Of a stretch of DNA of 64,000 bases, positions 27,362-35,690 are shown in pieces. Both the position numbers and the translations under genes were made by a program. Under the pieces are notes generated by a model that ran no database searches, had not been told where the DNA came from, and saw only the letters and a program-made list of their open reading frames with translations. The stretch's first letter is position 1. Every line of letters begins with the position of its first letter. Source of the stretch: Parvibaculaceae bacterium Mf 1.05b.01 (GTDB taxonomy: Bacteria > Pseudomonadota > Alphaproteobacteria > Parvibaculales > Parvibaculaceae); NCBI GenBank assembly GCA_000509225.1, contig BAOK01000002.1, positions 914,501 to 978,500 on the forward strand, written 5' to 3'.

Positions 27362-28234
27362 GTCATTGCTGAGTTGCGGCATCAGCTCGACGAGCCTTGG
27401 ACCGATGTCTTCTCTTGCCAGGCCATAAGCTAAATTTGCAGCCAGGTACCCTGCCTTGTCGCCGCAGTCGAAGCGTTCTCCTTCGAAGCGAACGGCGTGG
27501 AAGGGTACATTGCCGATGGTTTCCGCCATGGCATCGGTCAGCTGAATCTCGCCACCCGCTCCCAGATTGCCTTCTTTGAGTTTTTCAAAGACTTCAGGAG
27601 AGAGAATGTAGCGCCCTGTCATCGCAAGGTTTGACGGTGCTGTGCCTGCTGCAGGTTTCTCCACCAACCCCTTCACTTCTGCTACTCGGCCATCGTCGAC
27701 CCCTGGCGCAACGATGCCATACTGAAAAGTTTGATCATCGGGGACCTCGGCGACAGCGACAATGTTGCCGCCTTTTTCGTTCCATGCATCGACCATCTGC
27801 GCAAGGCAGCCCCGCTCGTGGCGGACCATCTCGTCTGGCAGAATAACCGCGAAGGGGTCGTCGCCAATAATGTCGCGCGCGCACCAGATGGCATGCCCGA
27901 GGCCGAGCGGTTGCTGCTGGCGTACGAAACTTGCGGCACCGTGGCGGAGTTGCGTTGTTGAGAGAACGTCCAGCGCTTCCTTTTTGCTTCGTTCGCTCAG
28001 AGTCGTTTCCAGCTCAAAAGCATGGTCGAAATAGTCTTCGATTGCCCCCTTGCCGCGACCGGTGATGAAGATGAAATGCTCAATGCCGGCTTGCCGAGCT
28101 TCTTCCACCGCGTAGTCGATTAGCGGGCGGTCGACGATCGGGAGCATTTCCTTTGGAATGGACTTTGTGGCTGGCAGGAACCGGCTGCCCAGCCCGGCTA
28201 CAGGGAAGACAACTTTTCTGATTTTGGACGTCAC
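27350..28234 (-). CDS. galU: UTP-glucose-1-phosphate uridylyltransferase
   Basis: Makes UDP-glucose from UTP and glucose-1-phosphate. The 294-residue protein has the nucleotidyl-transferase opening KVVFPVAGLGSRFLPATKSIPKEMLPI, the Mg-binding FAVILPDEMV region, and EVKGLVEKP, all diagnostic for GalU. The start is a GTG at 28234 with GAGG eight bases upstream. UDP-glucose would feed exopolysaccharide, LPS or osmoregulated glucan synthesis; manC lies divergently 305 bases away. Confidence 0.96.
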   Translation of the reverse strand: MTSKIRKVVFPVAGLGSRFLPATKSIPKEMLPIVDRPLIDYAVEEARQAGIEHFIFITGRGKGAIEDYFDHAFELETTLSERSKKEALDVLSTTQLRHGAASFVRQQQPLGLGHAIWCARDIIGDDPFAVILPDEMVRHERGCLAQMVDAWNEKGGNIVAVAEVPDDQTFQYGIVAPGVDDGRVAEVKGLVEKPAAGTAPSNLAMTGRYILSPEVFEKLKEGNLGAGGEIQLTDAMAETIGNVPFHAVRFEGERFDCGDKAGYLAANLAYGLAREDIGPRLVELMPQLSNDLKS

Positions 28235-28539
28235 GTCTCTGACCTCATACCCTTCCGTCGCCAGAAGGCGTCGTTTTGTAGATCCGCCGCACGCGGTTCG
28301 CCGAAGTTTACAATCAACGGCCTACCAAATTGTGACGCAAAACTGAGATCAGGCCGTTTTTCACGTGGAAATTGTACAAAAATGGGGGCTGCGCACCTGT
28401 GAGTTAACGACATTTGCTAACTGTGCGCTCAATCCGGCCCAGATCGCCAGCTTGGGCTTCCCGTTTGTACGGGGGATGGGGTAGTGTGCGCGGCAGCCTG
28501 TAGGGGCCGGTTTCCTGTCCGATTTGGAGAGTTCTGACG
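28235..28539. other. Divergent promoter gap between galU and manC
   Basis: A 305-base stretch without a convincing gene. It must contain the promoters for galU (leftwards) and manC (rightwards). I see no clear operator, riboswitch or RNA gene in it. Confidence 0.5.
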
Positions 28540-29967
28540 ATGAAGGTATTCCCCGTCATTTTGTCCGGGGGTGTGGGGTCGCGTTTGTGGCCAACGTCTC
28601 GCGCCCTCTACCCAAAGCAATTGCTGCCTTTGGTGTCTGAACGGGCCATGTTGCAAGAAACCGCTGATCGGGTCACTGACAGCTCGGTTTTCGCGGCACC
28701 GATGATCATCTCTAATGAGGAACACCGGTTCATTATTGCAGCCCAGATGCAGGAACTGGGCATGGCGTCCCTGGTTCATGTGCTGGAGCCCATGGGGCGC
28801 AACACCGCTCCTGCTGCCGCTGTTGCTGCTGAGATTGCGCTGACCCATGACAAGGATGCGGTGCTGCTGATCCTTCCTGCCGATCATCACATTGGCGATC
28901 AGGCGGCTTTCCGGTCGGCGATTGATGAAGGAACAAAGCTTGCGGCCGACGGGCGCCTTGTCACATTCGGGGTCATTCCTACCGGTCCAGAAACAGGGTA
29001 TGGGTACATCAAAGAAGGTGCCGTTCTAGAGGGTGGCCGCGGACGTGATGTTGCACGATTTGTCGAGAAGCCATCCGCAGAAACAGCTCAGGATTATCTG
29101 AACGAAGGTGGGTATTACTGGAACGCTGGCATTTTCATGTTCCGGGCGGATCAGATCCTCGCCGAAATGGCTGAGCATTGCGCTGACATTCGCACCCATG
29201 CGGCAGAAGCCGTTAAATCCGGTGCAAAGGACTATGACTTTTTCCGGCTGGATGAGGCAGCGTTCGGTCAGTGCCCATCCGACTCCATCGACTATGCAGT
29301 GATGGAACATACCAAGTCAGCGGCTGTGATTCCTGTGGACATGGATTGGAGTGACATTGGCAGCTGGTCAGCCTTGTGGGAAATCGGGCAAAAGGACAAA
29401 GCCGGAAATGTGCTGGCGGGCGATGTTTTGCAGTTGGATGCTGAAAACAGTTACATCCGGGCCGAAAACAATCTGATCGCCGCGGTTGGCGTCAAGGATC
29501 TTGTAATTGTTGAAACGGGTGACGTGATGATGATTTCACCGCGCGACCGGGTGCAGGATGTGAAGCTTCTTGTCAAAGATATCGCGTCGGCCGGGCGCAG
29601 CGAGCATCACGCGCATACAAAAGTGTATCGGCCCTGGGGCTTCTATGAGGGACTTGATCAGGGCGAGACGCATCAGGTGAAACATCTGATGGTGAAGCCT
29701 GGCGCTTCTCTGTCGCTTCAGATGCATCATAAGCGCTCGGAGCATTGGGTTGTGGTGAGCGGCGAAGCTGAAGTGACCGTTGGCGATAAGGTGCAGACGT
29801 TGCGCGCAAATGAGTCTGTCTACATTCCTGTTGAGACAAAGCACCGTCTAAGAAACCTGACCAGCGAGCCGCTCAGTATCATTGAGGTTCAGACCGGGGC
29901 CTATTTCGGGGAAGACGATATTGTGCGCTTCGACGATGTATATGGCCGGGTTGCCGAAGAAAATTAG
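28540..29967 (+). CDS. manC: Mannose-1-phosphate guanylyltransferase / mannose-6-phosphate isomerase
   Basis: Bifunctional enzyme (475 residues) that makes GDP-mannose. The N-terminal nucleotidyltransferase shows FPVILSGGVGSRLWPTSRALYPKQLLPL and, further on, FVEKPSAETAQDYL. The C-terminal cupin (type II PMI) has RPWGFYEGLDQGETHQVKHL and HHKRSEHWVVVSGEAEVTVG. This architecture is that of ManC/AlgA/CpsB. GGAGAGTTCTGACG precedes the ATG. Its stop codon overlaps the stop of the convergent VanZ-like gene by three bases. Product use: capsule or exopolysaccharide, or fucose/rhamnose derivatives. Confidence 0.95.
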   Translation: MKVFPVILSGGVGSRLWPTSRALYPKQLLPLVSERAMLQETADRVTDSSVFAAPMIISNEEHRFIIAAQMQELGMASLVHVLEPMGRNTAPAAAVAAEIALTHDKDAVLLILPADHHIGDQAAFRSAIDEGTKLAADGRLVTFGVIPTGPETGYGYIKEGAVLEGGRGRDVARFVEKPSAETAQDYLNEGGYYWNAGIFMFRADQILAEMAEHCADIRTHAAEAVKSGAKDYDFFRLDEAAFGQCPSDSIDYAVMEHTKSAAVIPVDMDWSDIGSWSALWEIGQKDKAGNVLAGDVLQLDAENSYIRAENNLIAAVGVKDLVIVETGDVMMISPRDRVQDVKLLVKDIASAGRSEHHAHTKVYRPWGFYEGLDQGETHQVKHLMVKPGASLSLQMHHKRSEHWVVVSGEAEVTVGDKVQTLRANESVYIPVETKHRLRNLTSEPLSIIEVQTGAYFGEDDIVRFDDVYGRVAEEN

Positions 29968-30410
29968 GCGCTGAAATCTCTTACGATCTGTTTGAGGAAG
30001 GGCCGGGCAATAAAGCCAGCGCCTGTCCCGCAAACGGCTCCTGCCAGATTGGCTGCCGTATCCAGCAGTGATGGCACGCGATCGGGCAAAAAGGCTTGCC
30101 CACCTTCCAGTCCCACGCCAATCAGACACATTGCCATCATGATGGTTGCCGCCTGGCGCAGCGAAGACGCAAAAAGACTTGGCAGAAATGCTAATGCCGC
30201 GTAGGCAGCGAAATGTCCGACTTTGTCCAGATGGTGATGGTCAGAGATCATGCCCTGGGGCCACAAAGAAAGCGCCGCGATTGCGAGCATCATAATGCTC
30301 CATCCGGTCAAGGCGAGCCGCCGTTGCGAGCTCAATGAAGGCCGAGCGATGCTGGCCGTTTGCACGCCACCGGTTGGTATATGATTATCTCTGTCGTTTT
30401 CCACGGTCAT
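29964..30410 (-). CDS. VanZ-like membrane protein
   Basis: Small integral membrane protein of 148 residues with about four helices (LALTGWSIMMLAIAALSLWP; FAAYAALAFLPSLFASSL; ATIMMAMCLIGVGLEGGQAF; LLDTAANLAGAVCGTGAGFI). The DKVGHFAAYAALAF and EGGQAFLPDRVPSLLDTAAN stretches are the typical VanZ-family pattern (D..xHxxxY, E..Q...R..s..D...N). Function of these proteins is poorly known; the family is named after teicoplanin-resistance VanZ but most members lie in polysaccharide loci, as here. Its stop codon overlaps that of manC. Confidence 0.82.
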   Translation of the reverse strand: MTVENDRDNHIPTGGVQTASIARPSLSSQRRLALTGWSIMMLAIAALSLWPQGMISDHHHLDKVGHFAAYAALAFLPSLFASSLRQAATIMMAMCLIGVGLEGGQAFLPDRVPSLLDTAANLAGAVCGTGAGFIARPFLKQIVRDFSA

Positions 30411-30469
30411 AGGCTTTATTGTCCTGGGAAAGCGTTAGCGGTTCGTGTCATTGCCATGAGGATATGTGC

Positions 30470-31693
30470 ATGTTTCGGGGTTTGTGTCTTCTTTTTGCGG
30501 GTTTTTGTGTCTCAATTGTGTCTCCGGCGACCGCGTCTGCGCCTATCCCCAATCCGCCGCCGGGATTTGTCGATGAGGCTTTCGCAAGCTGGCTGACCGG
30601 GTTCCGGCAGGAAGCCCTTGCTGCGGGCATTTCGGGCCCGGTTTTTGACCGCGCCATGCGGGGTGTGCGCCCGGACCCGAAAGTGGTCGATGCAAACAAT
30701 AACCAGCCGGAATTTGTGCGGCCTGTGTGGGACTATCTGGCGTCTGCGATTTCGGACACGCGGGTGGCGAACGGGCAGGAAAAACTCAGAACCTATCCGA
30801 CGCTGCTTGGGCGGTTGGAGGAGCGGTATGGGGTGGACAAAGAAATTCTTGTCGCGATCTGGGGGCTGGAAACCGGCTATGGCGCCTTCATGGGAAATCA
30901 TAGAGTAACCCAGGCGCTCTCGACCCTTGCCTATGATGGTCGCCGCACCAAGTTCGGACGTGAGCAGTTGTTGGCAGCGCTCAAGATCCTGCAGCGGGGC
31001 GACATCACGCCGGAAGCGATGACCGGCTCCTGGGCCGGTGCCATGGGCCACACACAGTTTATTCCAACGACCTATAACGCCCATGCCGTCGACTTTAATG
31101 GCGACGGGAAGCGCGACATCTGGAACACGATTGGGGATGCGCTGGGCTCAGCCGGGAACTATCTCGCCCAGTCCGGCTTCCAGACAGGCGATACCTGGGG
31201 CGGGGAAGTAAAGCTGCCCCGCAATTTTGACTATGCGTTGGCTGACGCGCGGGTTGAGAAGACGATGGGTGAATGGGCAGCGCTTGGCATTACCGGCGCG
31301 CAAGGTGGGGCCCTTCGTCGCGATGATCTGAAAGCCCGCCTCATCCTGCCGGCAGGGCACAAGGGCCCTGCCTTTTTGGTGCGGAACAATTTCCGGACGA
31401 TCCTGCGTTATAATAATTCCACGTCCTACGCGCTGGCGGTGAATCTGTTGGCGGACCGCTTCCGGGGCAAGGGGGAGATTGTCGGCAGCTGGCCGACAGA
31501 TGATCGCCCACTAGGACGGACAGAGCGCCAGGAACTTCAGCGTCTGCTCACCTCCAAAGGGTATGATACGGGCGGCGTCGACGGGATTATTGGCGGGAAC
31601 AGCCGCAAGGCGCTGCGGAATTGGCAACTGGCGCAGGGTCTGCCTGCGGATGGCTATCCAACGGCGGCACTTTTGGCTCGCTTGCGCCGATAA
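30470..31693 (+). CDS. Lytic murein transglycosylase (MltB family) with peptidoglycan-binding domain
   Basis: Periplasmic enzyme that cleaves the MurNAc-GlcNAc bond, forming 1,6-anhydro ends. Of several close ATGs, the one at 30470 is placed best after ATGAGGAT; it gives 407 residues with signal peptide MFRGLCLLFAGFCVSIV and cleavage near ATASA. The SLT/MltB domain has the catalytic Glu in IWGLETGYGAFMGNHRV, with AGAMGHTQFIPTTY further on. A C-terminal peptidoglycan-binding domain 1 (LQRLLTSKGYDTGGVDGIIG; ALRNWQLAQGLPADGY) completes it. It starts 59 bases from the divergent VanZ-like gene. Confidence 0.93.
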   Translation: MFRGLCLLFAGFCVSIVSPATASAPIPNPPPGFVDEAFASWLTGFRQEALAAGISGPVFDRAMRGVRPDPKVVDANNNQPEFVRPVWDYLASAISDTRVANGQEKLRTYPTLLGRLEERYGVDKEILVAIWGLETGYGAFMGNHRVTQALSTLAYDGRRTKFGREQLLAALKILQRGDITPEAMTGSWAGAMGHTQFIPTTYNAHAVDFNGDGKRDIWNTIGDALGSAGNYLAQSGFQTGDTWGGEVKLPRNFDYALADARVEKTMGEWAALGITGAQGGALRRDDLKARLILPAGHKGPAFLVRNNFRTILRYNNSTSYALAVNLLADRFRGKGEIVGSWPTDDRPLGRTERQELQRLLTSKGYDTGGVDGIIGGNSRKALRNWQLAQGLPADGYPTAALLARLRR

Positions 31694-31822
31694 TCAAGGA
31701 CGACCCGGTCCAAATTTGATCAGATTCCTTGTCATTTCCGATCAGGGAATGACTCGCCTTGCCTAGCGAGTTTGGTCATACTCCGCATCAAATTGAAGAC
31801 AAGTTTTGGCAGGGAGAGCCAC

Positions 31823-32797
31823 ATGAAAACGAAAATCACTGAAATGTTCGGTATCGAACATCCCGTCATTCAGGGCGGCATGCACTATGTCGGCTTTGCG
31901 GAAATGGCGGCGGCTGTGTCCAATGCGGGCGGCCTTGGCATTATCACCGGTCTTACGCAGAAGACGCCGGAAGATCTCGCCAAAGAGATTGAGAAATGTA
32001 AGGGCATGACCGACAAGCCGTTCGGCGTGAACCTCACCTTCCTGCCGGGCTTCGCGGCCCCTGATTATCCGGGCTACATCAAAGCGATCATCGATGGCGG
32101 TGTGAAGATTGTGGAAACCGCTGGCCGGTCCCCGGAAGCCTATCTGCCTGCGCTGAAAGAAGCGGGCATCAAGGTCATTCACAAATGTACGTCTGTGCGC
32201 CATTCGCTCAAAGCCGAACGCATTGGCTGTGACGCGGTGAGTGTTGACGGTTTTGAATGCGGTGGTCACCCGGGTGAAGATGACATTCCGAACATGATCC
32301 TGCTGCCACGCGCGGCTGAAGAGCTGAAGATCCCCTTCGTTGCTTCCGGTGGCATGGGCAATGCCCAGCAGCTGGTGGCGGCTCTGGCTCTTGGTGCCGA
32401 TGGCATCAATATGGGCACGCGCTTCATCGCAACGAAAGAAGCCCCTGTGCACCAGAATGTGAAACAGGCGCTGATTGATGCGAGCGAGCTCGATACACGT
32501 CTTGTCATGCGTCCGCTGCGGAACACGGAACGCGTACTGACCAACGCTGCTGTGGAGAAAATGCTTGAGGTTGAAAAAGCCAAGGGCGACGCAACAACCA
32601 TTGAAGATGTTGCGGAGTTTGTCGGTGGTGTTTACCCGCAGATTATGCAGGAAGGCACGATGGAAGCGGGCGCCTGGTCCTGTGGCATGGTCGCCGGCCT
32701 CATCCATGACATTCCAACTTGTGAAGAGCTTGTTGGTGGCATCGTGCGCGAAGCTGAAGAGATCATCAAAGGCCGGATGCAGCAGTTCGCGTCTTAA
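31823..32797 (+). CDS. NAD(P)H-dependent flavin oxidoreductase, nitronate monooxygenase family
   Basis: FMN-dependent TIM-barrel enzyme of 324 residues of the 2-nitropropane dioxygenase/nitronate monooxygenase family. The protein begins MKTKITEMFGIEHPVIQGGMHYVGFAEMA, the family's N-terminal pattern, and has the GGHPGEDD loop near residue 149, where true nitronate monooxygenases have the catalytic His, and the FMN-phosphate motif VASGGMGNAQQLVAALALGADG. AGGGAGAGCCAC precedes the ATG at 31823. It stands alone and is followed by a terminator. Many members act on other substrates, so nitronate is not certain. Confidence 0.91.
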   Translation: MKTKITEMFGIEHPVIQGGMHYVGFAEMAAAVSNAGGLGIITGLTQKTPEDLAKEIEKCKGMTDKPFGVNLTFLPGFAAPDYPGYIKAIIDGGVKIVETAGRSPEAYLPALKEAGIKVIHKCTSVRHSLKAERIGCDAVSVDGFECGGHPGEDDIPNMILLPRAAEELKIPFVASGGMGNAQQLVAALALGADGINMGTRFIATKEAPVHQNVKQALIDASELDTRLVMRPLRNTERVLTNAAVEKMLEVEKAKGDATTIEDVAEFVGGVYPQIMQEGTMEAGAWSCGMVAGLIHDIPTCEELVGGIVREAEEIIKGRMQQFAS

Positions 32798-32886
32798 TCG
32801 TCTCAGGACTTCGGAACGCATCCAGGAAAAGTGCCTCTGGTTAGGTGGGGTGGCGGTTTTCCGTCCGGATGCGTGACAAGAACAAG

Positions 32887-32916
32887 AGCCCGGGTGCGAA
32901 AGTGCCCGGGTTTTTT
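32887..32916 (+). terminator. Intrinsic terminator after the flavin oxidoreductase
   Basis: CCCGGG (32889-32894) pairs with CCCGGG (32905-32910) across TGC-GAAA-GTG, which itself can close with a GAAA tetraloop; six T follow. Confidence 0.88.
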
Positions 32917-32954
32917 CATTGTACACTCTGGTCTCCCACCAAGCTCATACCGTC

Positions 32955-33040
32955 ACCACCGGACTTGTTCCGGTGGTCCAGGAGCGTTGGAATATGGGCC
33001 TGTATTTGGAACCCTGGATGCCCGGAACAAGTCCGGGCAT
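32955..33040. repeat. Pair of extragenic palindromes with a shared core
   Basis: Hairpin 1 at 32955-32977 has arms ACCACCGGA and TCCGGTGGT. Hairpin 2 at 33018-33040 has arms ATGCCCGGA and TCCGGGCAT. Both have five-base loops that are each other's complement (CTTGT and ACAAG), so the two units are inverted copies of a CCGGAACAAGTCCGG-type core separated by 40 bases. Together they resemble composite REP/BIME-like elements of Alphaproteobacteria. Confidence 0.85.
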
Positions 33041-33066
33041 GACAGTAGAGAACATGGAGACGCGCA

Positions 33067-33885
33067 ATGACCGACAAATGGCTGGAGCTCAACAAGGCGA
33101 GCTGGAATGAGCGGGCACCGATTCATGTGCGTTCCTCCATGTATGACATCGACGCGTTCCGGGCAGGTCGCTCGTCGCTGGTGAATGGCGAGTTGGACGC
33201 GATTGGTGATGTGACGGGCAAAGAGTTGGTCCATCTGCAATGCCACTTCGGACTCGACACGCTCTCCTGGGCGCGCGCAGGGGCGAAGGTCACGGGGCTC
33301 GACTTTTCGGATACTGCGATTGCGGCGGCGCGGGACATCGCAGCGGAGATCGGGGTAGACGCCGAGTTTGTCGTCTCAAACGTCTATGACGCGGCGAAGG
33401 CTCTCGGTCGCCAGTATGACATTGTCTATACAGGCATCGGGGCGATCTGCTGGCTGCCGGATATTGATGCCTGGGCGCAGGTGATGGCGGACCTCGTGAA
33501 GCCTGGTGGGGAGATTTACTTTGTGGAGTTTCACCCCATTGAGTGGATCTGGGACGAGTATCTAAATCCCGGTGTGGAGCGCCTGACGCCGGGATATGAC
33601 TATTTCACACCGAAAGAAGGTCTCGCGCTTCATGAGCCGGGGTCGTATGCGGACCGGGATGCTGTGACAGAGCATAATGACACGGTGCAGTGGAACCATG
33701 GGTTAGGTGAGGTGGTGACGGCGCTTATCAAGGCGGGGCTTCGCATCACGGAACTCAAAGAGCATGACACGACCATGGTCAAAGTCTGGGACTTTCTCGA
33801 GGAGGCCGACAATGGGCTCTACAAAATGCCCGCGGACCGCCCCAACCTGCCATTCATGTACACGCTCCGGGCGGTGAAGGGGTGA
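33067..33885 (+). CDS. Class I SAM-dependent methyltransferase
   Basis: Protein of 272 residues with a Rossmann methyltransferase core: motif I as HLQCHFGLDTLSWARAGAKV followed by TGLDFSDTAIAAARDIA, then YDIVYTGIGAICWLPDIDAW as motif III/IV region and LVKPGGEIYFVEFHP. The N-terminus DKWLELNKASWNERAPIH is typical of a broad group of small-molecule methyltransferases. The substrate is unknown. It stands between the palindrome pair and the 312-base gap ahead of the reverse transcriptase; no operon partner is apparent. Confidence 0.9.
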   Translation: MTDKWLELNKASWNERAPIHVRSSMYDIDAFRAGRSSLVNGELDAIGDVTGKELVHLQCHFGLDTLSWARAGAKVTGLDFSDTAIAAARDIAAEIGVDAEFVVSNVYDAAKALGRQYDIVYTGIGAICWLPDIDAWAQVMADLVKPGGEIYFVEFHPIEWIWDEYLNPGVERLTPGYDYFTPKEGLALHEPGSYADRDAVTEHNDTVQWNHGLGEVVTALIKAGLRITELKEHDTTMVKVWDFLEEADNGLYKMPADRPNLPFMYTLRAVKG

Positions 33886-34197
33886 GGTCGACCATGTGCC
33901 GTTTACAGATGAAGTGCGCCACGAACTAGCGCTGCACTAAAGAAGAAGTCTATTAAGATGGGATTTTTGCTGCCAATCCTTGATATCTGCCGCTGGGATC
34001 GCCACTTTATTAGGCATTCCAGATTGATTTGGCGTCCGACGTGAAGCTCGAAGTATCGATGCAGATCGCAAGCCAAGGATATCACGCCGAGGTGGACTTG
34101 ACTGCCAAGGTGTCTGTGATCGCGGCAATGCCGTGCGCAGTGGATGGATACCCGTCAACGGTCGGGATGTGTATGAACGAGGGTCCCGAGCGGAGAA
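33886..34197 (+). ncRNA. Candidate non-coding RNA region ahead of the reverse transcriptase
   Basis: No convincing gene in this 312-base gap. Several short pairings can be drawn: ATCCTTG (33977-33983) with CAAGGAT (34074-34080); TGATATC with GATATCA across a similar span; TTGGC with GCCAA; and CGGGA with TCCCG just before the reverse-transcriptase start. Bacterial defence reverse transcriptases and retrons often use an RNA encoded directly upstream, and both the position and size fit. The pairings are weak individually, so this is a candidate only. Confidence 0.3.
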
Positions 34198-35511
34198 ATG
34201 GGCAAGAGATCACTCTATGATGACATGAGGAGCGAGCAGAACTTATTTTCTGCCTGGCGTCATGTGAAGCGTAGTGCCCTCAATTCATCCAATAATGAGA
34301 TCAGGGGGCAAGCCGCCGAATTTGAACACCGTCACCAGACCCACATAGCCACCATCGGACGACAATTGAGAGAGAGGCGGTTTGAGTTTGATGCCGTGAC
34401 TGGTGTCCTAAAGGACAAGAAGCAGCGATTGGCTCAAAACAAGGATCCAAGACCCATCGCGGTTGCCACGCTCGGCAATCGTCTCGTTCAACGGGCTATT
34501 CTGCAGGTTCTTCAGCCCAGAAAAGCGCGAGAAACAAAGAGCATTGATACCCGCTTCGAAACCGTCACTGACGGTCGCTTAGGGAAAATCAACCAGATCA
34601 ACCAGTCGCAATTTGGTGTTGGTGGGCTTCTCAAACCATATGGTGGTGTTGAGCCTGCCATCGATAGTGTGTCTCGTGCAATCGACAATGGCTCGCGCCA
34701 CTTCTTTCAGTCTGATATCAAGGCGTTTTTCACCAAAATACCGACGCAGATTGTAGTGGATTTTGTGAAGAGTGAAACAGGTGACGATGAGTTGGCCGAC
34801 ATTTTCTCTCGTGGCCTTGATGTCAATCTAGCGAACAAGGATGAGTTGGCGACATACGCTAAGCTCTTCCCCGCTGGAGGGATCGGAGTCGCGCAAGGCT
34901 CATCGCTGTCAGCGTTCGCTGGAAACGTGCTGTTATATGACCTCGACCACGAGCTTAACGCCGGGTCTGTCACAGCGGTCCGTTACATCGACGATCTGCT
35001 TTTGGTGGCTCCAAATGATGAAGCTTTGCGAGATGCTGTCAACCACGCCAACAAGCGTCTCGAAGCATTTGGCTTCAAGCTTTACCGGCCAGTGCCAGGT
35101 TCTGATAAAGCAGCGGAGGGTATCTGCGGTAAAGCCAGCATCAATTTTCTAGGGTGTATGCTTCAACCCAAACGATGCGTACCTAGTGCGAAGTCCATAG
35201 AACGCTTGAATAAAGATGTTGCTGATGCTCTGAGCAAGTCCAAGAACGGGATCAAAGAATTCGCAATCCAAGGAGAAACTCTTCCGCCTAATCTGTCGGA
35301 AAGCCATACACTCCAAGCAATTGGTAAGAAGATACAGGGATGGCGACAGTCCTTCTCGTTTTGCAATGACCAAGCGCCATTTGCACAACTTGACCTAGAT
35401 ATTCAGAAAAAGGTTGTGGGATACAAAAACTTCGTAATGCGGATTTGCAGAAAAGTTCCGGCGGAAAAAGCAACGCAAGTTTATGGAGTGCCCCTTACTG
35501 CGGTCAAATGA
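34198..35511 (+). CDS. Stand-alone reverse transcriptase (retron-like or DRT/unknown-group)
   Basis: RNA-directed DNA polymerase of 437 residues. Fingers: DPRPIAVATLGNRLVQRAI. Palm motif A: FFQSDIKAFFTKIP with catalytic Asp at about residue 173. Motif B: AQGSSLSAFAGNVLL at about 232-247. Motif C: RYIDDLLLVA with the Asp pair at 265-266. Then SINFLGCMLQP and a thumb-like helical C-terminus. All catalytic residues are present. There is no maturase/endonuclease domain as in complete group II intron proteins, no retron-type NAxxH signature that I can see, and motif B is not the SQ form of diversity-generating elements. The gene has an apparently lower GC content than its neighbours and is inserted between housekeeping genes, suggesting transfer. 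Phage defence is the likeliest role but is inference. Confidence 0.88.
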   Translation: MGKRSLYDDMRSEQNLFSAWRHVKRSALNSSNNEIRGQAAEFEHRHQTHIATIGRQLRERRFEFDAVTGVLKDKKQRLAQNKDPRPIAVATLGNRLVQRAILQVLQPRKARETKSIDTRFETVTDGRLGKINQINQSQFGVGGLLKPYGGVEPAIDSVSRAIDNGSRHFFQSDIKAFFTKIPTQIVVDFVKSETGDDELADIFSRGLDVNLANKDELATYAKLFPAGGIGVAQGSSLSAFAGNVLLYDLDHELNAGSVTAVRYIDDLLLVAPNDEALRDAVNHANKRLEAFGFKLYRPVPGSDKAAEGICGKASINFLGCMLQPKRCVPSAKSIERLNKDVADALSKSKNGIKEFAIQGETLPPNLSESHTLQAIGKKIQGWRQSFSFCNDQAPFAQLDLDIQKKVVGYKNFVMRICRKVPAEKATQVYGVPLTAVK

Positions 35512-35560
35512 TATGCTCAGATGGCCCCAGCATCCACCTGGGTATCAGATCGCTGAAAAA

Positions 35561-35584
35561 GGGCGCCTGGTTTCCCAAGCGCCC
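35561..35584 (+). terminator. Hairpin downstream of the reverse transcriptase
   Basis: GGGCGC (35561-35566) pairs with GCGCCC (35579-35584); an inner TGG-TTTC-CCA hairpin sits inside. Only a short T-rich stretch follows, so termination is likely but not certain. Confidence 0.55.
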
Positions 35585-35627
35585 TGATTTCGTCAGCAAT
35601 GTGGTACGGCGTATCGCGTTCATCGGA

Positions 35628-35662
35628 GCCAAAAATCGCGCTAAGATCACGCGTTTTTTGGC
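35628..35662. terminator. Strong hairpin between convergent reverse transcriptase and FadB-like genes
   Basis: GCCAAAAATCGCG (35628-35640) pairs with CGCGTTTTTTGGC (35650-35662) with one mismatch and a nine-base loop. The A and T runs lie within the arms. It is placed between two convergent genes and may serve both. Confidence 0.72.
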
Positions 35663-35690
35663 ACGCTCTTTTTACGAAACGCGAAGCGCC

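Noticed and set aside
34029-34220. Short open frame of 63 codons ahead of the reverse transcriptase
   Set aside because: No ribosome site, no recognisable protein features, and it runs into the reverse-transcriptase start; more likely chance in a non-coding region.
34198-35511. Diversity-generating retroelement
   Set aside because: Motif B is QGSSLS, not the SQ-containing form, and I saw no template/variable repeat pair or accessory protein nearby.
34198-35511. Group II intron-encoded protein
   Set aside because: No HNH endonuclease part is visible and no intron domain V-like hairpin was found downstream; a degenerate intron cannot be fully excluded.
33886-35690. Prophage fragment
   Set aside because: Only the reverse transcriptase is present; no integrase, structural or lysis genes and no attachment-site repeats were seen.
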